The translations under genes were made by a program, and so were the position numbers. Of a DNA stretch of 64,000 nt, positions 8,511-17,550 are shown piece after piece; positions within the stretch are counted from its first letter, which is position 1, and each line of letters begins with the position of its first letter. Origin of the DNA: Isoptericola sp044389085 (lineage in GTDB: Bacteria; Actinomycetota; Actinomycetes; Actinomycetales; Cellulomonadaceae). The notes beneath the pieces are model-generated. The model had not been told where the DNA came from. It saw only the letters and a list, made by a program, of their open reading frames with translations, and made no database searches. The DNA lies in assembly GCF_044389085.1 (NCBI RefSeq), contig NZ_JBIRXP010000003.1, forward strand, positions 372,001 through 436,000. The letters run 5' to 3'.

Positions 8511-11002
8511 TCGTTGTCGCCACCCGTCGCCGCCGCGGCGTCGTACTGGGGCCCGCCGCTCTCGGTGCCGGTCTCACCGACGTCCGGCCACACCCAGTCG
8601 CGCACCTCGGGGATGTCCTCGCCGTGCTCGCGCGTGTACTGCCGGGCCGCGAGACGGGCGTCGACCATCTCCTGGCGCAGGCCCGCGTACCGCGAGCGCA
8701 GCGCCGGCACCCGGTCGATCACGTCGACCACGAGGTGGTACCGGTCGATGTCGTTGAGCATCGCCATGTCGAAGGGCGTCGTCGTGGTGCCCTCCTCCTT
8801 GTACCCGCGCACGTGGATGTTGGCGTGGTTGGTGCGCCGGTAGGTGAGGCGGTGGATGAGCCACGGGTAGCCGTGGTAGTTGAAGATCACCGGCTTGTCG
8901 GCCGTGAACAGCGTGTCGAAGTCCTTGTCCGACAGGCCGTGCGGGTGCTCCTTCTCGTCCTGCAGCCGCATGAGGTCGACGACGTTCACCACGCGGACCT
9001 TGAGGTCCGGGATGCGGTGGCGCAGGATGTCGGCCGCCGCGAGGATCTCCAGCGTGGGCACGTCGCCCGCGGCGCCGAGCACGACGTCCGGGTCCTCGCC
9101 CTCCACCTCGGTGCCCGCCCAGTCCCAGATGCCCAGGCCGCGCGTGCAGTGGGCGACGGCCTGCTCCATCGAGAGGAACTGCGGCGCCGGCTGCTTGCCC
9201 GCCACCACGACGTTCACGTACTGGCGCGAGCGCAGCACGTGGTTGTACGTGCTCAGCAGGGTGTTGGCGTCCGGCGGCAGGTACACCCGGACGATCTCGG
9301 CCTTCTTGTTCACCACGTGGTCGATGAACCCCGGGTCCTGGTGGCTGAAGCCGTTGTGGTCCTGGCGCCAGACGTGGCTCGACAGCAGGTAGTTGAGGCT
9401 CGCGACCGGCCGCCGCCACGGGATGTGGTTGGTGACCTTGAGCCACTTGGCGTGCTGGTTGAACATCGAGTCGACGATGTGGATGAACGCCTCGTAGCTG
9501 GTGAACAGGCCGTGCCGCCCGGTGAGCAGGTAGCCCTCCAGCCAGCCCTGGCACTGGTGCTCGCTGAGCATCTCCATGACGCGGCCGGCGCGGGCGAGGT
9601 GCTCGTCGACGTCCGGCCCGAAGAAGTCCGCGTTCCACTGCTTGTCGGTGACCTCGTAGACCGCCTGCAGGCGGTTCGACGCCGTCTCGTCCGGGCCGAA
9701 GATCCGGAAGTTGTCGGGGTTGAGCCGCACGACGTCGGTGAGCCACTGGCCCAGCACGCGCGTCGCCTCGGCGACGGCGCCGCCCGGCGCCTTGACGTCC
9801 ACCCCGTAGTCGCGGAAGTCCGGCAGGCGCAGGTCCTTGAGCAGGAGGCCGCCGTTGGCGTGCGGGTTGGCGCTCATCCGCAGCTCGCCCGCCGGCGCCT
9901 GGTCGGCGATGTCGTCGAGCAGGGTCCCGTGCTCGTCGAACAGCTCCTGGGCCCCGTACGACTCCAGCCAGCCGCGCAGCACCTCGAGGTGCTCCGGCGT
10001 GTCCCTGGCGCTCGCGAGCGGCACCTGGTGCGCGCGCCACGAGTCCTCGGTCTTCTTGCCGTCGATGACGGGCGGGCACGTCCAGCCCTTCGGCGTGCGG
10101 AAGACGATCATCGGCCACGCCGGCCGCTCGTCGTTGCCCGCCGCGGCCTCGGCCTTGATGCGCGCGATGTGGTCGAGCACCTCGTCCAGGAGCTGCGCGA
10201 ACCGCCGGTGCACCTCGGCGTGGTCCTCGCCGTCGAACCCGCCGACGAAGAAGTACGGCGTGTGGCCGTAGCCGATCATGAGGTCGCGCAGCTCGTCGTC
10301 GCTGATGCGCGCCAGCACCGTCGGGTTGGCGATCTTGTACCCGTTGAGGTGCAGGATCGGCAGCACGACGCCGTCGTTGAGCGGGTTGACGAACTTGTTG
10401 GAGTGCCAGCTCGTCGCCAGCGGGCCGGTCTCCGCCTCGCCGTCGCCGACGACCGCCGCCACGAGCAGGTCGGGGTTGTCGAACGCCGCGCCGTACGCGT
10501 GGCTCAGCGCGTAGCCGAGCTCGCCGCCCTCGTGGATCGAGCCGGGGGTCTCCGGCGCCACGTGCGACGGGATGCCGCCGGGGAACGAGAACTGCCGGAA
10601 CAGGCGGGTGAGACCCTCGTCGTCCTGGGTGACGTCCGAGTAGGTCTCGGAGTACGTGCCCTCGAGGTACGAGTTCGCCACGAGGCCGGGGCCGCCGTGG
10701 CCGGGGCCGGCGACGTAGATCGTGGACTGCTCGCGCTCCTTGATCGCACGGTTGAGGTGCGCGTACAGGAAGTTCAGGCCCGGTGTCGTGCCCCAGTGCC
10801 CGAGCAGGCGGGGCTTGACGTGGTCACGGGTGAGCGGCTCGCGCAGCAGCGGGTTGTCCAGGAGGTAGATCTGCCCGACCGAGAGATAGTTCGCCGCTCG
10901 CCACCACCGGTCGATGCGGTCGATGGTCTCGTCGGAGAGCTCGCTACGGTCTCCGGCGCGCCACGAGGTGGGGCGGACGGACGGGGTGGTCGTGGTGCTC
11001 AT
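8507..11002 (-). CDS. xfp: Xylulose-5-phosphate/fructose-6-phosphate phosphoketolase
   Basis: 831-residue thiamine-diphosphate enzyme cleaving xylulose-5-P (and possibly fructose-6-P) with phosphate to acetyl phosphate plus glyceraldehyde-3-P or erythrose-4-P. IYVAGPGHGGPGLVANSYLE marks the N-terminal XFP domain, and VVGDGEAETGPLATSWHSNK carries the ThDP/Mg motif (GDGEAE). SYEAFIHIVDSMFNQHAKWL and the C-terminal NYHGYPWLIHRLTYRR match the family. ATG 11002 is chosen because GGAG lies 6-7 bases upstream; the frame is open to 11071 but lacks family similarity there. It is first gene of xfp-pta-ackA, and its product acetyl phosphate feeds the next two enzymes. Confidence 0.96.
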   Translation of the reverse strand: MSTTTTPSVRPTSWRAGDRSELSDETIDRIDRWWRAANYLSVGQIYLLDNPLLREPLTRDHVKPRLLGHWGTTPGLNFLYAHLNRAIKEREQSTIYVAGPGHGGPGLVANSYLEGTYSETYSDVTQDDEGLTRLFRQFSFPGGIPSHVAPETPGSIHEGGELGYALSHAYGAAFDNPDLLVAAVVGDGEAETGPLATSWHSNKFVNPLNDGVVLPILHLNGYKIANPTVLARISDDELRDLMIGYGHTPYFFVGGFDGEDHAEVHRRFAQLLDEVLDHIARIKAEAAAGNDERPAWPMIVFRTPKGWTCPPVIDGKKTEDSWRAHQVPLASARDTPEHLEVLRGWLESYGAQELFDEHGTLLDDIADQAPAGELRMSANPHANGGLLLKDLRLPDFRDYGVDVKAPGGAVAEATRVLGQWLTDVVRLNPDNFRIFGPDETASNRLQAVYEVTDKQWNADFFGPDVDEHLARAGRVMEMLSEHQCQGWLEGYLLTGRHGLFTSYEAFIHIVDSMFNQHAKWLKVTNHIPWRRPVASLNYLLSSHVWRQDHNGFSHQDPGFIDHVVNKKAEIVRVYLPPDANTLLSTYNHVLRSRQYVNVVVAGKQPAPQFLSMEQAVAHCTRGLGIWDWAGTEVEGEDPDVVLGAAGDVPTLEILAAADILRHRIPDLKVRVVNVVDLMRLQDEKEHPHGLSDKDFDTLFTADKPVIFNYHGYPWLIHRLTYRRTNHANIHVRGYKEEGTTTTPFDMAMLNDIDRYHLVVDVIDRVPALRSRYAGLRQEMVDARLAARQYTREHGEDIPEVRDWVWPDVGETGTESGGPQYDAAAATGGDNE

Positions 11003-11172
11003 CACACGCTCCAGTGGCTCGGGGAAGGCCAGCGCCTTCATTCCACCGCACCCGGTGCCCGAATGCAGCACGACAGCCGAGGTCAGGGGGCGTGACGTCG
11101 ATCTGGCGGGGTGTCAGGTGCCTGCGGCGCACGGATTCCCGGGACGGGGCCCGGGCCGTTTACGGTGGTGCC

Positions 11173-12072
11173 GTGCCCAGCCCCCAGCCCGCCCGCAGGT
11201 CGTTCTGGGCGGTGGCCCTCCAGCCCCGCATGATCGGGATCCTGCTCCTCTTCCTGCTCGCCGCCGGCGTCTGCGGCCGCCTCGGGGTGTGGCAGCTCGA
11301 CCGCGCCTACCTGCGGGCCGAGCTCGCCGCCCAGCAGGAGGCGGCCGAGCAGGCCGCGCACGGCCCCGAGGCGCTGGGCGACCTGCTGGCGCCGCAGACC
11401 TCGTTCCCGGGGGAGCTGGTCGGCACCGAGGCGTGGGTCACGGGGGAGTACGAGCCCGAGGGGCAGATGCTGGTCGCCGGGCGCTCGCTCGACGGCCGCT
11501 CCGGCTACCTGGTTCTCACGCCGCTGCGCGTCACCGACGACGGCACGGGCGGCGCGTCGTGGGCCGACCTGTCGGGGCCGCCGGTCCTGCCCGTCGTGCG
11601 CGGCTGGGTCGACTCGCCCACGCCGGGGGACGCGGCGCTCGACGTGCCCGGGGGCGAGGTGCGCATCACCGGGTGGCTGCAGGCGTCCGAGTCGGTGCTC
11701 GAGGGCGCCGAGCCGCTGCCCGACAACCCGGGCGGCCCGCCGCTCACCCACTCCATCGCGACCGGCGCGCTGGTCAACACCTGGGGCGGGCCGATGTACT
11801 CCGGGTACGCGGTGCTCACGACGTCCGCCCCTGCGCAGGCGGCGGCCTCCGAGGGCGGTCCCGCGCCGCTCCCGCGGCCCGTGCTCGAGGGCAGCGACGG
11901 CGTCAACCTCCAGAACCTGTTCTACGCGCTGCAGTGGTGGGTCTTCGGACTCTTCGCCGTGCTGCTGTGGATCCGGCTGGTGCGCGACGAAGCGGCCGGG
12001 GCGCGTCGCGGGAGCCCGCACGACGGCTCCGACGACCCCGTCGGCACGGGCATCGCGGGCCTCCCCGGCTGA
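11173..12072 (+). CDS. SURF1-family cytochrome c oxidase assembly protein
   Basis: 299-residue membrane protein of the SURF1 family, which assists assembly of heme-copper cytochrome oxidase. It has an N-terminal transmembrane segment (MIGILLLFLLAAGVCGRLG) followed by the conserved GVWQLDRAYLR motif. A ~180-residue extracytoplasmic domain contains VTGEYEPEGQMLVAGR and VVRGWVDSPTPGD, and a C-terminal transmembrane helix (WWVFGLFAVLLWIRLVRDE) follows. The start is GTG 11173: a TACGGT hexamer at 11161-11166 sits exactly 6 bases upstream, suggesting a leaderless transcript. It is divergent from xfp. A short Gly/Asp-rich tail ends the protein. Confidence 0.88.
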   Translation: MPSPQPARRSFWAVALQPRMIGILLLFLLAAGVCGRLGVWQLDRAYLRAELAAQQEAAEQAAHGPEALGDLLAPQTSFPGELVGTEAWVTGEYEPEGQMLVAGRSLDGRSGYLVLTPLRVTDDGTGGASWADLSGPPVLPVVRGWVDSPTPGDAALDVPGGEVRITGWLQASESVLEGAEPLPDNPGGPPLTHSIATGALVNTWGGPMYSGYAVLTTSAPAQAAASEGGPAPLPRPVLEGSDGVNLQNLFYALQWWVFGLFAVLLWIRLVRDEAAGARRGSPHDGSDDPVGTGIAGLPG

Positions 12073-12135
12073 TCCCGCGGGCCGCGCGTTCAGCACGGAC
12101 GTTGCGGTGTCGGCGGTGGCTGCGACGCTGTCGAC

Positions 12136-12753
12136 ATGGCGAGCATCGACCTCAAGCGCGACCCACGGCTGCACTACCGCGCGACGACGACGCCGGCGCT
12201 CGTGACCGTGCCGCCGCGGCCGTTCCTCATGATCGACGGTGCGGGCGACCCGAACACGGCGCCGGCCTACCGCGAGGCGGTCGAGACGCTGTACCCGCTG
12301 GCGTACGCGCTGCGGGCCGCGGTCAAGGAGGCGACGGGCGACGCGTACACCGTGCTTCCACTCGAGGGCCTGTGGTGGGCCGACGACATGAGCTGGTTCA
12401 GCGTGGATGCCAAGGACGAGTGGCGCTGGACGCTGATGATCGGCCTGCCGGCCGCCGTCGAGCACGTGGACGCCGCCGACGTGCTGGCGCGCGCCGTCGC
12501 GGCGAAGCAGCCGCCGGCCGGTGACAGCGTCCGCATGGAGCGCTACGACGAGGGCGAGGCGGCGCAGGTGCTGCACGTCGGCCCGTTCGCCACCGAGCCC
12601 GCGACCATCGAACGGCTGCACGCGTTCATCGAGGCCGAGGGGCTCGCGCTGCGCGGGCTGCACCACGAGATCTACCTGTCCGACCTGCGCCGCACCGCCC
12701 CGGAGAGGTTGCGCACCGTGATCCGCCAGCCCGTCGCGCCGAGATCGAGGTAG
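12136..12753 (+). CDS. GyrI-like small-molecule-binding domain protein
   Basis: 205-residue cytosolic protein made of one GyrI-like/SOUL-type double domain (COG4832-like) with no DNA-binding part. Marks are VPPRPFLMIDGAGDP, AYALRAAVKEATGDAYTVLP, LEGLWW, and GPFATEPATIERLHAFIEAE. The family is thought to bind small hydrophobic or cationic molecules, and some members act as hydrolases; no specific role can be given here. Its last five codons and its TAG stop lie inside the left arm of a palindromic repeat (12739-12810), so the 3' end is shared with an intergenic element. It converges with the DUF559 gene. Confidence 0.8.
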   Translation: MASIDLKRDPRLHYRATTTPALVTVPPRPFLMIDGAGDPNTAPAYREAVETLYPLAYALRAAVKEATGDAYTVLPLEGLWWADDMSWFSVDAKDEWRWTLMIGLPAAVEHVDAADVLARAVAAKQPPAGDSVRMERYDEGEAAQVLHVGPFATEPATIERLHAFIEAEGLALRGLHHEIYLSDLRRTAPERLRTVIRQPVAPRSR

Positions 12754-12810
12754 CCGTCGCCAGATCGACCTTCGGTGGGTCGACCTCACAACGGGTGCCT
12801 CGATCTCGGC
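12739..12810. repeat. Palindromic element copy A (degraded ~72-bp hairpin)
   Basis: Two arms of about 30 bp, beginning GAGATCGAGG and ending CCTCGATCTC, surround a TTCGGT loop. There are about six mismatches between arms. It supplies the stop codons of both convergent neighbours: TAG of the GyrI-like gene (12751-12753) and TGA of the DUF559 gene (12788-12786). A nearly perfect second copy lies at 13809-13881, on the other side of the DUF559 gene and in the same orientation. Confidence 0.85.
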
Positions 12811-13751
12811 GCTCGCGACCGGAGGGCGGACCTGATCCGGGCGACGAGGGCCTCCGGGCGCTGGAGGTCGTCCCAGACGACACGGATGACGAGCCATCCA
12901 TCCTCCTCCAGCGCGTCCTGCCTGAGCTTCTCGTCGAAGAGACGCCGGGCGGGGTCTCCGTACGCTCCCCCGGAGTACTTGACGGCGCCGTCGAACTCGA
13001 GCGCGACCTTGCGGTCCGGCCACGCCAGGTCGAGCCAGGCGTCGCCGCGCCGCGTCGTGACGCCGTGCCCCACCTCGACGGCGGGCAGGCCGGCGTCGTG
13101 GACGATCCAGCGGAGCAAGGACTCGCCGGCCGACTCGGCCCGCGGGTCGGCCAGGTCGACGACCTCGCGCGCCCTGCGCACTCCCCGCTTGCCGACGGAC
13201 TCCTCGACGATGGTCCCGATCAGCCCGAGATCGGCGCCGCCCCGGAGCGCGGAGTCGGCGATCACCAGGGCCTGGTCGGGTGCGAGCGTCCGCGCGCAGT
13301 CGACCACGGTCCGCTCGAGAGTGGTGACGGGCAAGCCGTCGACGACGGCGACGTCGCGTTCAGGCAGAGCGGTCCAGTGGCGGCGGAGGCCACGTTCCCG
13401 GGACTGGTCGGCGTTGGGTGCGCGCAGCTGGGTGACGTGGACCGCGGGGGACAACCGCACGGTCGTGCATCCGTGCAGCACGGCCGCGGTCGCGTGGGAG
13501 TACCAGAACGCCGTCGTGAGCCGGGCCTCGACGGCGCGGACCTGTCGCAGGACCTCGGCCCGCCGGGCACGGGCGGGCCCGTCGGCATCGACCGGCGCCA
13601 GGTAGACGCCCTTGCGCACGCGCTCGAGGGTGCCTCGCGATGCCCGGGCGGCGATGTCGCTGCGGCGGCCCTCGCTGAACAGCGTGGCGGGCGGTACGAC
13701 CGGAGGGGTGAGCCCTCGGCGGTCGCCTGGGCGTGGGGGCGGCGTCGTCAT
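12786..13751 (-). CDS. DUF559 / Vsr-like nuclease-fold protein with AbiEi-like N-terminal domain
   Basis: 321-residue protein. The N-terminal ~60 residues (SDIAARASRGTLERVRKGVY) look like the winged-helix start of AbiEi-type antitoxins. The middle (VTTLERTVVDCART) is typical of the same actinobacterial family. The C-terminal ~100 residues have the Vsr/MutH-like DUF559 layout: an early Glu (ESLLR), Asp in DAWLDLAWP, and the EFDG core in KVALEFDGAVKY, then an LRQDALEEDGWLVIRV strand-helix-strand. Function is unknown; no cognate toxin lies next to it. ATG 13751 is preferred over an upstream in-frame start at 13823 that would run into an intergenic palindrome. The gene is bracketed by two copies of the same palindrome. 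Confidence 0.75.
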   Translation of the reverse strand: MTTPPPRPGDRRGLTPPVVPPATLFSEGRRSDIAARASRGTLERVRKGVYLAPVDADGPARARRAEVLRQVRAVEARLTTAFWYSHATAAVLHGCTTVRLSPAVHVTQLRAPNADQSRERGLRRHWTALPERDVAVVDGLPVTTLERTVVDCARTLAPDQALVIADSALRGGADLGLIGTIVEESVGKRGVRRAREVVDLADPRAESAGESLLRWIVHDAGLPAVEVGHGVTTRRGDAWLDLAWPDRKVALEFDGAVKYSGGAYGDPARRLFDEKLRQDALEEDGWLVIRVVWDDLQRPEALVARIRSALRSRAPRSRHPL

Positions 13752-13808
13752 GCCGAGGGAGCGTGTCAGAAGCGGCCCGTGCGCGGTGCGGCGTCTGTGG
13801 ACAACCAC

Positions 13809-13881
13809 GCGAGATCGAGGCACCCGCCGCGAGATCGACCTTCAGTGGGTCGATCTCGCGACGGGTGCCTCGATCTCGGCG
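13809..13881. repeat. Palindromic element copy B (near-perfect ~72-bp hairpin)
   Basis: Two ~30-bp arms with a single mismatch surround a TTCAGT loop. Each arm itself contains GAGATCGA twice. It lies between the DUF559 start (13751) and the end of the ABC exporter gene (13895). It is the intact partner of the copy at 12739-12810, same orientation, about 1.07 kb apart. It could also act as a terminator for the ABC operon, although no U-rich tract follows. Confidence 0.9.
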
Positions 13882-13894
13882 CGGGGGAGGGCGG

Positions 13895-15673
13895 CTACTC
13901 GTGCTGCCAGCTCTGCCAGAGCCTGGCGTACTCGCCGCCGGCGGCGACGAGCTCGTCGTGCGGACCGATCTCGGTGATGCGGCCGCCGTCCACGACGGCG
14001 ACGCGGTCGGCGTCGTGCGCGGTGTGCAGGCGGTGCGCGATGGCGACCACCGTGCGGCCGGTGAGCACGGCGTTGAGCGACCGCTCCAGGTGACGGGCCG
14101 CGCGCGGGTCGAGCAGCGACGTCGCCTCGTCGAGCACCAGGGTGTGCGGGTCGAGCAGCACGAGCCGCGCGAGCGCGACCTGCTGCGCCTGGGCGGGCGT
14201 GAGGGAGTGCCCGCCCGAGCCGACCGCTGTCTCCAGGCCCTCGGGCAGCGCCGCGGCCCACGCGGCCGCGTCGACCGCCCCCAGCGCGCCCCACAGGGCG
14301 TCGTCGGTGGCCGACGTGTCCGCCAGCCGCAGGTTCTCCGCCAGCGACCCGACGAACACGTGGTGCTCCTGGGTGACCAGCGCCACGTGGTGGCGCAGGT
14401 CGTCCAGCGGCAGCTCGACGAGCGGCACGTCGCCCACGGTGACGGACCCGCCGGTGGGCGGGTGGATGCCCGCGAGCATGCGGCCGAGGGTGGACTTGCC
14501 GGCGCCGGACGGCCCGACGACGGCGAGGCGCTCGCCGGGCGCCAGGTCGAGGTCGATGCCGTGCAGCACGTCGCGACCCTCGCGGTACGCGTACCGCACC
14601 GACCGGGCGCGGACCTCCTCCGACGTCGGGACGGCGGTGCCGGCGGTGCGGTCCGGGCCGACCAGGCCGACGCCGACGACGCGCGCCAGCGCCACGGCCG
14701 CCACCTGCAGCTCGTCGAGCCAGAACACGAGGTCGAAGACCGGGCCGCCCATCTGGTGGCCGTACATCGCGATGGTCGCGACCGTGCCCACGGTGACCAG
14801 GTCCTGCGACACGAGCCAGCCGCCCCAGAGGATGACGACGATCGGCGCGATCGCGACGGCGGCGTCCAGCGCCGGGATGAGCCGCAGGCGCAGGCCCAGG
14901 GTGTAGGACTCGGCGTCGAACGCCTCGCGCAGGTCGCGGTCGACCCGCCGGCGGATGCGGGCCCCGAGGTGCAGGGCGTCGGTGGTGCGCGCGCCCTCGA
15001 CGGCCTCCGTGATGGCGCCGTTGATCGTCGCGTACGCGGCCGACTCGCGCAGGTAGCCCGGCGTCGCCCGCTTGAGGTACCACCGGGTGGCCACGACGAT
15101 CAGCGGGACGCCCGTGAGCAGGCCGACCGCCACGAGCGGGCTCGCGAGGAACGACGCGACCAGCGTGAGCACGATCGTCACGACGCACACCAGCACCCGC
15201 GGCACGCCGAACCGCACGGCGTGCTGCAGCTTGTTGACGTCGTTGGTGGTGCGCGCGACGAGGTCGCCGGTGCCGGCCTTCTCCACCGTGGACAGCGGCA
15301 GCCGCGTGACCGCCTCCATGAACCCCTCGCGCAGGTCGGCGAAGACCCGCTCCCCGAAGACCATGGACAGCCGCTGCGCGTACCGCGTGATGACGGCCTG
15401 CGCGACGACCGCGCCGACGAGCACCAGCGCGAGGGAGTCGACGGCCGACAGCGTGGTCCCCCCGGCGACCAGGTCGATGATCCGGCCGAGCAGGAAGGGC
15501 CCGGCCAGGCCGGCGAGCGCCGCGAGCGTGTGCAGGACGGCGACGCCGCCGAGCTGGCCGCGGTGGCGGCGGAACAGACGGCCCACCGTGCGGTTGACCT
15601 CGGCCCGGTCGGCGATGGGCAGCAGGTTGGGGTTGACGGTGCCGGACGGGGTCGCGGCGGCGGGGGCGCTCAT
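13895..15673 (-). CDS. ABC exporter half-transporter, consensus-Walker subunit (permease-ATPase)
   Basis: 592-residue fused membrane/ATPase subunit of a type I heterodimeric exporter. The transmembrane domain covers ~50-320 with six helices. The ATPase domain has an intact Walker A (VVGPSGAGKSTLGRML, ~390), Walker B/Glu (HTLVLDEATS) and an H-loop (AIAHRLHT). The signature motif is degenerate, however: SLTPAQAQQVALARL replaces LSGGQ. Its partner at 15670-17475 shows the reverse pattern, so the dimer should have a single hydrolysis-competent site. The start ATG overlaps the partner's stop (ATGA). The substrate is unknown; lipid or drug export is typical of the family. Confidence 0.92.
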   Translation of the reverse strand: MSAPAAATPSGTVNPNLLPIADRAEVNRTVGRLFRRHRGQLGGVAVLHTLAALAGLAGPFLLGRIIDLVAGGTTLSAVDSLALVLVGAVVAQAVITRYAQRLSMVFGERVFADLREGFMEAVTRLPLSTVEKAGTGDLVARTTNDVNKLQHAVRFGVPRVLVCVVTIVLTLVASFLASPLVAVGLLTGVPLIVVATRWYLKRATPGYLRESAAYATINGAITEAVEGARTTDALHLGARIRRRVDRDLREAFDAESYTLGLRLRLIPALDAAVAIAPIVVILWGGWLVSQDLVTVGTVATIAMYGHQMGGPVFDLVFWLDELQVAAVALARVVGVGLVGPDRTAGTAVPTSEEVRARSVRYAYREGRDVLHGIDLDLAPGERLAVVGPSGAGKSTLGRMLAGIHPPTGGSVTVGDVPLVELPLDDLRHHVALVTQEHHVFVGSLAENLRLADTSATDDALWGALGAVDAAAWAAALPEGLETAVGSGGHSLTPAQAQQVALARLVLLDPHTLVLDEATSLLDPRAARHLERSLNAVLTGRTVVAIAHRLHTAHDADRVAVVDGGRITEIGPHDELVAAGGEYARLWQSWQHE

Positions 15674-17475
15674 CGCGCGGCTCCTTCCAGGTCGGTGTCG
15701 GTCAGCTCGTCGGTGTCGTCTGCGGCGTCGCCGTCGGTGTCCTCGGCCATGCTCCGGCCCACGACGGCGCGGTACGCGGCGCCGTGCGCGTCGCGGCGGG
15801 CCAGCAGCTCGGCGTGCGTGCCGGTGGTGGCCACCGTGGCGTCGTCGTCGAGCAGCACGACCTCGTCCAGGTGGTCGAGGACGAGCGGGCTGGCGGTGAC
15901 GACGAGCGTCGTGCGGCCGCGGCGGACCTCGGCGACGCGCTCCGCGATCCGCGCCTCGGTGTGGGCGTCCACCGCGCTGGTGGGCTCCACGAGCACGAGG
16001 ATCTCGGGCTCGGTGAGCAGGGCCCGCGCGAGCGCGACCCGCTGCCGCTGCCCGCCGGACAGCGAGCGGCCCTTCTCGGGCAGCTCTCCGGCGAGGCCGC
16101 CGGGCACGCTGTCGAGCACGTCGTGCGCGTCGGCGGTGACCATCGCCGCCAGCAGGTCGGCCTCGCTGGCGCGGCCGCGGGCGTCGAGCGCCTCGCCCAG
16201 CACGCCCGAGAAGAGGTGCGGCGTCGCCTCGGAGACGACGACGCGGTGGCGCAGCGCCTCCTTGTCGAGGTCGGCCAGCAGCACGCCGCCGAGGCGGACG
16301 GGGGTGCCGGCCTCCGCCTCGTCGTCGAGCCGTCCGAGCCGCGTCGCGACGCGTGCCGAGGCGTCCGGGTCGGCGCTGACGAGCCCGACGACCCGGCCGG
16401 GGCGCAGCACGAGGCCGCTCGCCTCGTCGGCGAGCTCGGCCCCGGCGGCCGGCGCGTCGGCCGGCGCCACCGCGGACGGCGTCGCCTCGGTGACGCGCAG
16501 GACGTCGAGGATCTTGCGGGACGAGATCACGGCCCGGATGACCATCTGCAGCATCTGCGTCGCCATCTGCACCGGCCAGGCGAGGAACGCCGCGTAGCCG
16601 TAGAACGTCACGAGCTGGCCGCTCGTGATCTCGCCGCGCACCGCGGCGCGGGCGCCCAGCCACAGCACGAGGGCCGCGAGCAGGCCCGGCAGCAGCACCT
16701 GCAGACCGTCGAGCACCGACTGCAGCACGGCGACGCGCACGCCCTCGCGCCGCACGACCTGCGACTGCCGCGCGTAGCGGGCCGCGAACACGTCCTCGCC
16801 GCCGATGCCGCGCAGGATGCGCAGCCCGGAGACGGTGTCCGCGCCGAGGGACGTGAGCCGGCCGGTGGCCTCGCGCTGCGTCGTCTGGCGCGACTGGAGC
16901 GGCTTGACCAGCAGCCCGAGCACGACGGCCACCGCCGGGATGCCGAGCGCCAGGACCAGGCCGAGCTGCACGTGCTGCGACAGCATGATCGCCACCACGA
17001 CGACGTACGCGAGCACGCCGCCGGTGAACCGGCCGGCCATGGAGAACATGTCGCCCACGCGCAGGGCGTCGTTCGCGACGGCGGAGACCACCTCGCCGGT
17101 GGGGAGCTTGCGGGTGATCGCGTGCCCGGCGCGCGAGGCCTTGTAGCCCACGAGCTGGGAGAAGGACAGCGACGCCCGCACCCAGTTCTCGACGTCCCAG
17201 ATGTGGTTGAAGATGCCGGCCACCACGATGACGGCGGCGGCGGCGAGCATCGCGCCGCACCAGGCGAACAGCGGGCCGCCGAACCCCTGCGACAGCCCCT
17301 CGTCGATGGCGCGGCCGATGAGCAGCGGCGCCGCGGCGGACGCGAGCATCGCCACCACGCCCGCCACCAGGGACTTCGCGAGCACGTCGCGCTGACGCCA
17401 GCCCTGCCAGGCCAGCAGCCGGGCGGGGGACGTCAGGGGAGGGTTGCCCACGTCGGGCAGAGGGAGGGGTCGCAC
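15670..17475 (-). CDS. ABC exporter half-transporter, degenerate-Walker subunit
   Basis: 601-residue partner of the next gene. The N-terminus (RPLPLPDVGNPPLTSPARLL) leads into six transmembrane helices and a C-terminal ATPase domain. Its Walker A is destroyed (GRVVGLVSADPDASARVATR; no Gly-Lys-Ser/Thr), and the Walker B reads EILVLVEPTSAVD with Val in place of the Mg-binding Asp. The signature LSGGQRQRVALARAL is perfect. These are the marks of the non-hydrolysing half of a heterodimeric exporter. GTG 17475 is chosen because the next residues match the usual family opening; GTG 17514 is also in frame. An acidic tail (DTDGDAADDTDELTDTD) ends the protein. Confidence 0.9.
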   Translation of the reverse strand: MRPLPLPDVGNPPLTSPARLLAWQGWRQRDVLAKSLVAGVVAMLASAAAPLLIGRAIDEGLSQGFGGPLFAWCGAMLAAAAVIVVAGIFNHIWDVENWVRASLSFSQLVGYKASRAGHAITRKLPTGEVVSAVANDALRVGDMFSMAGRFTGGVLAYVVVVAIMLSQHVQLGLVLALGIPAVAVVLGLLVKPLQSRQTTQREATGRLTSLGADTVSGLRILRGIGGEDVFAARYARQSQVVRREGVRVAVLQSVLDGLQVLLPGLLAALVLWLGARAAVRGEITSGQLVTFYGYAAFLAWPVQMATQMLQMVIRAVISSRKILDVLRVTEATPSAVAPADAPAAGAELADEASGLVLRPGRVVGLVSADPDASARVATRLGRLDDEAEAGTPVRLGGVLLADLDKEALRHRVVVSEATPHLFSGVLGEALDARGRASEADLLAAMVTADAHDVLDSVPGGLAGELPEKGRSLSGGQRQRVALARALLTEPEILVLVEPTSAVDAHTEARIAERVAEVRRGRTTLVVTASPLVLDHLDEVVLLDDDATVATTGTHAELLARRDAHGAAYRAVVGRSMAEDTDGDAADDTDELTDTDLEGAAR

Positions 17476-17550
17476 GAGGATCCAGCCTACGAACGCCCGC
17501 CGACACCGGGCCACGGATTAACCGCACCGTTTCGCGCCTACGATGCTGGG

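Noticed and set aside
12786..13751. Complete type IV toxin-antitoxin system
   Set aside because: Only an AbiEi-like N-terminus is present and no AbiEii-type nucleotidyltransferase toxin lies next to it.
13809..13881. Ordinary Rho-independent terminator
   Set aside because: The stem is ~30 bp, lacks a T-tract, contains repeated 8-mers and has a second related copy 1.07 kb away; termination may be a by-product.
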